Origin: Micromonospora endolithica | Lineage (GTDB): Bacteria > Actinomycetota > Actinomycetes > Mycobacteriales > Micromonosporaceae | Reading direction: 5' to 3' | DNA: 64,000 nt | Assembly (NCBI RefSeq): GCF_003626595.1 | Contig: NZ_RBAK01000015.1 | Coordinates: forward strand, 96,353-160,352 | Shown here: positions 57,076-64,000 of the stretch, piece by piece | How positions within the stretch are numbered: position 1 is the first letter of the stretch | How the letters are laid out: each line of letters begins with the position of its first letter | Translations under genes and position numbers: made by a program | Notes under the pieces: model-generated | Database searches by the model: none | Seen by the model: only the letters and a program-made list of their open reading frames with translations | What the model was told of the DNA's origin: nothing

Positions 57076-58494
57076 ATGAAGCGTTCCAGATTCCTTGTCC
57101 TGTCCCTGGTCACCGTGCTGACCGCCGCCCTCGGGGCGGCCTGGGTGGCGATGCCGGCGTACGCGGCCGGCCCGAGCGCGACCTTCGTCAAGACCTCCGA
57201 CTGGGGCAGCGGGTGGGAGGGGAAGTACACCGTCACCAACGGCGGAACCAGCACGATCAACGGCTGGAGCCTCACGTTCGACCTGCCCGCCGGCACGTCG
57301 GTCGGGACGTACTGGGACGCGCTGCTGACCTCGTCCGGCCAGCGGTACACGTTCACCAACCGGTCGTGGAACGGCTCCGTCGCGCCGGGCGCCTCGGTCT
57401 CCTTCGGCTTCATCGCGAGTGGACCCGGCTCCCCGACGAACTGTCGACTCAACGGGGCCGCCTGCGGTGGCGGCACCACCCCCAGCACGCCGCCGCCCAC
57501 CACCGCACCACCGACCACGCCACCGCCGACCACGCCACCGCCCACCACGGCACCGCCGACCACCCCGCCCCCGACCAGCCCGCCGCCGGTCACCGGACTG
57601 CCGAAACACATCCTCACCGGCTACTGGCACAACTTCGACAACCCCGCGGTGGAGTTGCGGCTGCGGGACACCCCGGCCGAGTACGACGTGGTCGCGGTGG
57701 CGTTCGCCGACGCCACCGCCACCCCCGGCGCGGTCGCCTTCGCGGTCGACCCGGGGCTGTCCAGCGCGCTCGGCGGCTACACCGACGCGGACTTCTCCGC
57801 CGACGTCCGCACCCTGCAGAGCCGGGGCAAGAAGGTGATCATCTCGGTCGGCGGCGAGACCGGCCGGGTCGCGGTCAACGACGCGGCGTCCGCGACCGCC
57901 TTCAGCGATTCGGTGTACGCCCTGATCCAGCGCTACGGGTTCGACGGCGTCGACATCGACCTGGAGAACGGCCTGAACCCGACCTACATGGGGCAGGCGC
58001 TGCGCTCGTTGCGGGCCAAGGTCGGCTCCCGCCTGATCATCGCGATGGCACCGCAGACCATCGACATGCAGAACCCGACCACCAGCTACTTCAAGCTGGC
58101 GTTGGACATCAAGGACATCCTGACCGTGGTCAACACCCAGTTCTACAACTCGGGGGCGATGCTCGGCTGCGACCAGAACGCCGCGTACGGCCAGGGGACG
58201 GTGAACTTCATCGTCGCGCTGGCCTGCATCCAACTGGAGGCGGGGCTGCGCCCCGACCAGGTCGGGCTCGGCCTGCCGGCCGGTCCGGGCGCGGCCGGTG
58301 GCGGCATCGTCGCGCCCAGCGTGGTCAACGCCGCGCTGGACTGCCTGACCCGGGGCACCAACTGCGGCAGCTTCCGCCCGCCGCGCACCTACCCGGGGCT
58401 GCGCGGTGCGATGACCTGGTCGGTGAACTGGGACGTGAGCAACGGCAACGGCTTCGCCCGTACCGTCGGCCCGCACCTGGACACCCTGCCCTGA
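57076..58494 (+). CDS. Secreted GH18 chitinase with N-terminal CBM2-like module
   Basis: Predicted extracellular chitinase of 472 aa. A signal peptide (MKRSRFLVLSLVTVLTAALGAAWVAMPAYA) is followed by a CBM2-type cellulose/chitin-binding module (about 32-132; WGSGWEGKYTVTNGGTSTINGWSLTFDL, SWNGSVAPGASVSFGFIASG). A Thr/Pro linker leads to the GH18 domain (about 175-472), whose catalytic D-x-x-D-x-D-x-E is FDGVDIDLENG. VIISVGGETG and the terminal GAMTWSVNWDVSN are also typical. The short upstream region (56982-57075) is AT-rich (TTAACAGTCTTAATAATAAG) and may hold the promoter. Confidence 0.93.
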   Translation: MKRSRFLVLSLVTVLTAALGAAWVAMPAYAAGPSATFVKTSDWGSGWEGKYTVTNGGTSTINGWSLTFDLPAGTSVGTYWDALLTSSGQRYTFTNRSWNGSVAPGASVSFGFIASGPGSPTNCRLNGAACGGGTTPSTPPPTTAPPTTPPPTTPPPTTAPPTTPPPTSPPPVTGLPKHILTGYWHNFDNPAVELRLRDTPAEYDVVAVAFADATATPGAVAFAVDPGLSSALGGYTDADFSADVRTLQSRGKKVIISVGGETGRVAVNDAASATAFSDSVYALIQRYGFDGVDIDLENGLNPTYMGQALRSLRAKVGSRLIIAMAPQTIDMQNPTTSYFKLALDIKDILTVVNTQFYNSGAMLGCDQNAAYGQGTVNFIVALACIQLEAGLRPDQVGLGLPAGPGAAGGGIVAPSVVNAALDCLTRGTNCGSFRPPRTYPGLRGAMTWSVNWDVSNGNGFARTVGPHLDTLP

Positions 58495-58503
58495 CCGGCG
58501 CGG

Positions 58504-58539
58504 CGGGCCGCGTACCCCCGTCGGTGGGTGCGCGGCCCG
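58504..58539. terminator. Hairpin between convergent chitinase and dedA genes
   Basis: CGGGCCGCGTACCC (58504-58517) pairs with GGGTGCGCGGCCCG (58526-58539) with one mismatch and an eight-base loop. Confidence 0.65.
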
Positions 58540-59211
58540 TCAGCGGCCGGCGGACACCGGCTCGCGGTCCCGCCGCGCCCGGCGACGCCGCACCTTCTTG
58601 ATCGCCCAACTGACGATCATGAAGCCGAAGATGGCGAAGATGGCGTAGTTGAACCAGCTGCTGTACCGGTCGACGTCCTTCCACCGGGAGCCGAGCGCGT
58701 AGCCGAGACCGACGATCAGGCTGTTCCACACGCCGCTGCCCAGCGTGGTGAAGAGGACGAACTCGCCCATCGGCATCCGGTTCGCCCCGGCCGGGATGGA
58801 CACCAGGCTGCGCACCACCGGCACCAGCCGGCCGAACAGCACCGCCCAGCGGCCGTGCCGCTCGAACCAGCGGTCCGCCTTCTCCAGGTCGTCGGTGTCC
58901 ACCAGCGGCAGCCGGTCCAGCCAGCGCTTCAGCCGGTCCTCGCCGAGGCCGGCGCCGAGCCAGTAGAGCAGCAGCGCCCCGACCAGCGACCCGACCGTCG
59001 CGGCGACCACGATCAGCACGACGTTGAACCGGCCCTCGGAGGCGAGGTAGCCCGCCATCGCCAGCACGATCTCGCTGGGGATCGGCGGGATGACGCTCTC
59101 CAGGGCGACCAGCAGTGCCACCCCGACCGGGCCGAGCGCCTCGATGACGTCGGCCACCCAACCGGTGAGCCCGGTGAACTGCTGGGGGTCGACGTCCTGC
59201 GCTACTGCCAT
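58540..59211 (-). CDS. DedA/SNARE-associated family membrane protein
   Basis: A 223-aa integral membrane protein of the DedA family, which acts in membrane homeostasis and lipid-carrier recycling. Typical features are GPVGVALLVALESVIPPIPSEIVLAMAGYLA (with the E-x-x-xPP-x-P-x-E motif), GSLVGALLLYWLGAGLGE, RWFERHGRWAVLFGRLVPVVRSLVSIPAGANRMPMGEFV and GSGVWNSLIVGLGYALG. The C-terminus has one more helix and a basic tail. ATG at 59211 with GGAAGG upstream; the frame is open further but unsupported. Confidence 0.9.
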   Translation of the reverse strand: MAVAQDVDPQQFTGLTGWVADVIEALGPVGVALLVALESVIPPIPSEIVLAMAGYLASEGRFNVVLIVVAATVGSLVGALLLYWLGAGLGEDRLKRWLDRLPLVDTDDLEKADRWFERHGRWAVLFGRLVPVVRSLVSIPAGANRMPMGEFVLFTTLGSGVWNSLIVGLGYALGSRWKDVDRYSSWFNYAIFAIFGFMIVSWAIKKVRRRRARRDREPVSAGR

Positions 59212-59229
59212 GGTCGTCCTTCCGTGGGC

Positions 59230-59271
59230 GGCGGCCGGGGATCGGACAGCGGGCGGCCGGGGATCGGACAG
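59230..59271. repeat. Tandem 20-bp direct repeat upstream of dedA
   Basis: GGCGGCCGGGGATCGGACAG occurs at 59230-59249 and again at 59252-59271 (22-bp period) in the promoter region of the minus-strand dedA gene. It could be a regulator site or a local duplication. Confidence 0.6.
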
Positions 59272-59361
59272 TGGTACCCGGTCCCGCACCACTTACACCG
59301 CAGCCGGATGTTCGCGCCGCTCACGTTTGCCCACGGCGGCGATCGGAGACATTAGGCAGGC

Positions 59362-61014
59362 ATGGGTGACAGGTGGTACTCGGAGGCGGTCGTCTACTGC
59401 CTCGACATCGACACGTACGCGGACTCCGACGGCGACGGGGTGGGTGACATCCGTGGCCTCATCGGCCGGCTGGACTACCTGGCCCGGCTGGGGGTGACCT
59501 GCCTCTGGCTGCACCCGATCCACCCCTCGCCGAACCGGGACGACGGGTACGACGCGACCGACTTCTACAACGTCGACCCGCGCTTCGGCACCCTCGGCGA
59601 CTTCGCCGAGCTGCTGCACCAGGCCCAGAACCGGGGCATCCGGGTGATCATCGACCTGGTCGTGAACCACACGTCCGACCAGCACCCGTGGTTCCAGTCC
59701 GCCCGCTCGTCGCCCGACTCGCCGTACCGGGACTGGTACGTCTGGACCGACCACGAGCCGGACGACCGCCACCAGGGCATGGTGTTCCCCGGCGAGCAGC
59801 ACGAGACCTGGACCTACGACCGCACCGCGAAGGCGTGGTTCTACCACCGGTTCTACAAGTTCCAGCCGGACCTGAACATGACCAACCCGGCGGTCCGCGC
59901 CGAGGTCAAGAAGATCATGTCGTTCTGGCTCCAGCTGGGCGTCTCCGGGTTCCGGATGGACGCGGTGCCGTTCATCATCGAGCAGACCGAACCGGGCAAC
60001 CCCAACTCGCCCAAGGACTTCGAGTTCCTCACCGAGCTGCGCCAGCACGTGCAGTGGCGTCGGGGCGACGCGATGCTGCTCGCCGAGGCCAACGTCGAGC
60101 CCGACCAGCTCCCGACGTTCTTCGGTGACAGCGGCGGGTCGGCCAACCGGGTGCACATGCTCTTCGACTTCATGCTCAACGGCCGGCTGATGCTGGCCCT
60201 GGCCCGGCAGGACCCGGAACCGGTGATCGAGGCGCTGCGGGACACCCCGGCGTTGCCCGAGGGCGGCCAGTGGGCCACCTTCCTGCGCAACCACGACGAG
60301 ATCGACCTGTCCCGGCTCACCGCCGAGCAGCGCAACGAGGTGTACGCGCAGTTCGGCCCGGACGAGAACATGCGCATCTACGATCGGGGCATCCGCCGCC
60401 GGCTCGCCCCGATGCTCGGCAACGACCGCCGCCGCATCGAGCTGGCGTACGCCCTGCAGTTCTCGCTGCGCGGCACGCCGGTGCTGCGCTACGGCGAGGA
60501 GATCGGCATGGGCGAGGACCTGTCGCTGCCCGGCCGGGAGGCGATCCGTACCCCGATGCAGTGGTCGTACCAGCCGAACGCGGGCTTCTCCGACGCCGAC
60601 CCGGAGAAGCTGGTGCGGCCGGTCATCGACAAGGGTGACTTCAGCTACGAGAAGGTCAACGTCACCGCCCAGCGGCGCGACTCGAAGTCCCTGCTCGCCT
60701 GGTTCGAGCGCATGATCCGTACGCTCCGGGAGGCCCCGGAGGTCGGCTCGGGCTCCACCACCCACATCGACGTGCCGCTGCCCCCGGGCGTGCTCGCGCA
60801 CCGGGCCGACGGACCGACCGGGACGATGGTCTTCGTGCACAACCTGGGCACCACCGACGCCGAGGTGGACCTGAGCATGCTGGAGGCCGAGGCGGACTTC
60901 CCGATCGACGTGCTCAGCGACCGCAACTACGACGACATCGGCAAGTTCGACCGGGTCAAGGTCGCCGGCTACGGCTACCGCTGGATCCGCCTCTGCCGGG
61001 GCCGGCACTGCTGA
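59362..61014 (+). CDS. GH13 alpha-amylase-family enzyme (trehalose-synthase-like)
   Basis: Predicted cytosolic alpha-glucan or trehalose-metabolising enzyme of 550 aa with the (beta/alpha)8 catalytic domain. Conserved regions are DLVVNHTS, GFRMDAVPF (nucleophile Asp), LLAEANVEP (acid Glu) and RNHDEIDL (transition-state Asp). The N-terminus RWYSEAVVYCLDIDTYADSDGDGVGD and PMQWSYQPNAGFSDA resemble TreS/GH13_16 enzymes, but the usual TreS length is longer and some contact residues differ, so trehalose synthase is uncertain. No signal peptide. A C-terminal beta domain (about 460-550) is present. Confidence 0.87.
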   Translation: MGDRWYSEAVVYCLDIDTYADSDGDGVGDIRGLIGRLDYLARLGVTCLWLHPIHPSPNRDDGYDATDFYNVDPRFGTLGDFAELLHQAQNRGIRVIIDLVVNHTSDQHPWFQSARSSPDSPYRDWYVWTDHEPDDRHQGMVFPGEQHETWTYDRTAKAWFYHRFYKFQPDLNMTNPAVRAEVKKIMSFWLQLGVSGFRMDAVPFIIEQTEPGNPNSPKDFEFLTELRQHVQWRRGDAMLLAEANVEPDQLPTFFGDSGGSANRVHMLFDFMLNGRLMLALARQDPEPVIEALRDTPALPEGGQWATFLRNHDEIDLSRLTAEQRNEVYAQFGPDENMRIYDRGIRRRLAPMLGNDRRRIELAYALQFSLRGTPVLRYGEEIGMGEDLSLPGREAIRTPMQWSYQPNAGFSDADPEKLVRPVIDKGDFSYEKVNVTAQRRDSKSLLAWFERMIRTLREAPEVGSGSTTHIDVPLPPGVLAHRADGPTGTMVFVHNLGTTDAEVDLSMLEAEADFPIDVLSDRNYDDIGKFDRVKVAGYGYRWIRLCRGRHC

Positions 61015-61079
61015 GGATCGAAGGCGGCCGGTAGGTGGGTTAGGGTGTGGCGATCCAGCCAAGTTACCGGGAGGTAGGT

Positions 61080-61838
61080 ATGTCGGAGGAGCAGCGCGTC
61101 GCGATCGTGACCGGTGCGGCGCGGGGCATCGGGGCGGCCACCGCCCGGCGGCTGGCCGCCGACGGCCTGGCCGTCGCGGTGGTCGACATCGAGGAGTCGG
61201 CGACCAAGGAGACGGTGGACGCGATCGCCGCCGCCGGCGGTCGGGCGCTCGGCGTCGGCGCCGACGTGGCCGACCGGGCGCAGGTCGAGGCCGCCGTGGA
61301 GCGGGTCGCCGCCGAGCTGGGCGGGCCGACCGTGCTGGTCAACAACGCCGGGGTGCTCCGGGACAATCTGCTGTTCAAGATGACCGACGGCGACTGGGAC
61401 ACGGTCCTGGGCGTGCACCTGCGCGGGGCCTTCCTGTTCAGCCAGGCCGCGCAGAAGCACATGGTCGAGCGGAAGTGGGGCCGGATCGTCAACCTGTCCA
61501 GCACCTCCGCGCTGGGCAACCGGGGGCAGGCCAACTACTCGGCCGCCAAGGCCGGCCTCCAGGGTTTCACCAAGACGCTGGCCATCGAGCTGGGCCCGTT
61601 CGGGGTGACCGTCAACGCGGTCGCGCCGGGCTTCATCGTCACCGACATGACCGCCGCCACCGCCGCCCGGATGAAGGTGGACTTCGAGGCGCTCCAGCAG
61701 CACGCCGCCGCCGAGATCCCGGTCCGCCGGCCCGGCCGCCCGGAAGACGTCGCGCACACCATCTCGTTCCTGGCCAGCGAGGGCGCGTCGTTCGTCTCCG
61801 GCCAGGTCATCTACGTCGCCGGCGGCCCGAAGGACTGA
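61080..61838 (+). CDS. fabG: 3-oxoacyl-ACP reductase (FabG-type SDR)
   Basis: NAD(P)H-dependent short-chain reductase of 252 aa. Cofactor motif VTGAARGIGAATARRLA, VLVNNAGVLRD, catalytic Ser-Tyr-Lys in VNLSSTSALGNRGQANYSAAKAGL, and the C-terminal GQVIYVAGGPKD. The sequence closely follows the actinobacterial FabG4/FabG2 type. ATG at 61080 has GGGAGGTAGG just upstream; an upstream in-frame GTG is less likely. It acts in fatty-acid metabolism, although no other fab genes are near. Confidence 0.92.
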   Translation: MSEEQRVAIVTGAARGIGAATARRLAADGLAVAVVDIEESATKETVDAIAAAGGRALGVGADVADRAQVEAAVERVAAELGGPTVLVNNAGVLRDNLLFKMTDGDWDTVLGVHLRGAFLFSQAAQKHMVERKWGRIVNLSSTSALGNRGQANYSAAKAGLQGFTKTLAIELGPFGVTVNAVAPGFIVTDMTAATAARMKVDFEALQQHAAAEIPVRRPGRPEDVAHTISFLASEGASFVSGQVIYVAGGPKD

Positions 61839-61900
61839 CCCCCGTCCCATCCGCGCGCCGCGCCCACCGTAAGCGCCGCGCCTCACCCACCTCAGCCCGA

Positions 61901-61937
61901 GGAATGGCCACTGTTTCCCTGAAACAGTGGCCATTCC
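61901..61937. terminator. Long perfect hairpin between fabG and convergent membrane genes
   Basis: A 17-bp perfect stem (61901-61917 with 61921-61937) and a three-base loop CCT, with arms GGAATGGCCACTGTTTC. It lies between convergent genes. The lower GC content of the arms (GTTTC) differs from the surroundings. Confidence 0.8.
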
Positions 61938-61990
61938 CGCTGACCGCGCGGCGTGACGGGGCCGCGACAGGCGCAGTCGCCCGGGGTGGG

Positions 61991-62404
61991 TCAGGTGCGG
62001 GTGCGCCAGAGCCAGGCGAGGCCGAGGATCGGAAGGACCAGCGGGATGTAGCCGTACCCGCTGCCGAACCCGGACCACACCGTCTCGTCCGGGAACAGTT
62101 CCGGGTCGGCGATGCTGAGCACGCCGACGCCGACCACGCCGACCAGCTCCACCGTGCAGCAGGCCAGCGCGACCCGCCGGCCGGCGGCGCCCGCGCGGGC
62201 CAGGCCCACCGCCGCCACGATGTAGATCAGCGCCGCCAGCGCCGAGAGGGTGTACGCCACCGGAGCCTCGCCGAACCTCGTGGCGATCTGGAGGCCGGCG
62301 CGGGAGGTGGCGGCGATGGCGAACAGGATGTAGACGGCGATCAGCAGCCGACCCGGGCCGGCGTTGGTGCGGCTCCGCTCCGGTACCCGTACCCGCTCAG
62401 CCAC
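61991..62404 (-). CDS. Integral membrane protein (137 aa)
   Basis: Four predicted transmembrane helices: LLIAVYILFAIAATSRAG, VAYTLSALAALIYIVAAVGL, VALACCTVELVGVVGVGVL and YIPLVLPILGLAWLW. I recall similar proteins in actinomycetes but cannot name the family. GTG start at 62404 overlaps the stop of the next gene by eight bases, so the two are probably cotranslated. Confidence 0.7.
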   Translation of the reverse strand: MAERVRVPERSRTNAGPGRLLIAVYILFAIAATSRAGLQIATRFGEAPVAYTLSALAALIYIVAAVGLARAGAAGRRVALACCTVELVGVVGVGVLSIADPELFPDETVWSGFGSGYGYIPLVLPILGLAWLWRTRT

Positions 62405-62792
62405 CGAGCACCTCCCAGGTCTGCTGAAGCCGGACCACGACCACCGGCGTGACCAGGCAGACCGCGCAGACGATCGCCGATCCCCAGCGGGTCGGCTCCA
62501 TCCGGGCCAGCACCCAGGCCAGCGGCGGCAGGCACACCAACGTCACCAGGTAGCCGAAGAACGCCCCCGGTTCGTCGGGGCGGTCTCCGCCGCCCAGCGT
62601 GACCAGGGCCAGCACCGCGAGACCGAGCAGGACGACCTCCAGCGCCGTCAGACCGGCGAACTGCACCCGGTCCGGCGCGCGGTGCCGCAGCGTCGCCACC
62701 AGGGCCCACGCCGCCACCAGGAGCGACAGCACGATCGAGAGGGTCGCGAGGAGCCCGTCCACCGGGGAGCCGGCCGCTGCCGCGCTGGTCAT
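62397..62792 (-). CDS. Integral membrane protein (131 aa)
   Basis: Four predicted helices: LLATLSIVLSLLVAAWALVATL, FAGLTALEVVLLGLAVLALVTL, FFGYLVTLVCLPPLAWVLARM and GSAIVCAVCLVTPVVVVRL. ATG at 62792 begins MTSAAAAGSPVDGLLATL; the longer open frame is unsupported. It forms a two-gene unit with the following membrane protein. The upstream AT-richer stretch (62828-62855) could contain the promoter. Confidence 0.7.
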   Translation of the reverse strand: MTSAAAAGSPVDGLLATLSIVLSLLVAAWALVATLRHRAPDRVQFAGLTALEVVLLGLAVLALVTLGGGDRPDEPGAFFGYLVTLVCLPPLAWVLARMEPTRWGSAIVCAVCLVTPVVVVRLQQTWEVLGG

Positions 62793-63006
62793 CGACGCCG
62801 TCCGGCGCTCGCTTCGGTCACCGGCACACTCTACTAACCCGCGTAGTACACCCGTCACCGCCGGGTCCGCGCGCCGCCCGGCTCCGGTCGGCGTCCGGAG
62901 CCCGCCAGCACCGGTGGTGTCGCGGGCGGGCGGCCGGAGGGCCGGATAGCGTGACCCGGGGGCCCGCGGACAGGTCCCGTGAGGTGACGACGGGTGGGGG
63001 TTCCAC

Positions 63007-64000
<994 letters not shown>

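Noticed and set aside
55500..58494. GH16 and GH18 genes as one operon
   Set aside because: A repeat-type hairpin and an AT-rich promoter-like region separate them, and the CebR-like palindrome precedes only the first.

Overview
The window looks like a chromosomal contig from a high-GC actinomycete of the Micromonosporaceae, most likely Micromonospora or a close relative. The reasons are the very GC-rich codon use, frequent GTG starts and four-base stop/start overlaps, a nickel superoxide dismutase, a fused Kgd/OdhA-type 2-oxoglutarate dehydrogenase, an XRE/DUF5753-DUF397 gene pair, and interspersed intergenic hairpins built on GGAAGGGGCCCTTC that I associate with this family. The assignment is inference; there is no rRNA in the window.

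Layout. 0-9.7 kb: GNAT acetyltransferase, sodN with a divergent SodX-like peptidase, malic enzyme, an MDR oxidoreductase, two paralogous secreted alpha/beta hydrolases, the pta-ackA acetate operon and a DUF6104 protein. 9.7-18.3 kb: kgd, an ABC-2 exporter pair, a hotdog-like protein and an olsB/olsA-like acyltransferase pair (predicted ornithine lipid synthesis). 18.3-25.1 kb: PadR regulator, a MprAB/CseBC-type two-component system followed by an HtrA protease (predicted envelope-stress regulon with shared operator arrays), a three-BON protein and a glycosyltransferase. 25.1-39.3 kb: Ser/Thr kinase, patatin plus acyltransferase, cutA, a 1151-aa membrane protein, fatty-acid desaturase, lipoprotein, FHA protein, ddaH-rocD, and a membrane protein with calcium-loop-like repeats.

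39.47-50.75 kb is an integrated mobile element of about 11.3 kb. It lies between two perfect 23-bp direct repeats, and the right copy contains the start codon of a nei/fpg-type DNA glycosylase gene. It carries matching repeat pairs just inside each end (probable integrase arm sites), a tyrosine integrase, a serine recombinase, excisionase-like proteins, a TOPRIM primase and a RepA-like ATPase beside an iteron-like origin, a protein resembling phage terminase small subunits, and one phage-major-capsid-like protein. I see no large terminase, portal, protease, tail or lysis gene and no conjugation gene. This suggests a capsid-bearing phage satellite and is the main discovery candidate.

50.7-64 kb: the glycosylase, a CoA-disulfide-reductase-like flavoprotein, a YbdK/EgtA-type ligase, DUF6412 plus a YidC paralogue, a GH16 glucanase under a CebR/LacI-like operator, a GH18 chitinase, DedA, a GH13 enzyme, FabG, two small membrane proteins and a Gfo/Idh/MocA oxidoreductase that runs into an artefactual poly-C tract at the window end. 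No rRNA, tRNA or CRISPR array was recognised. All family assignments come from reading motifs; no database search was run.
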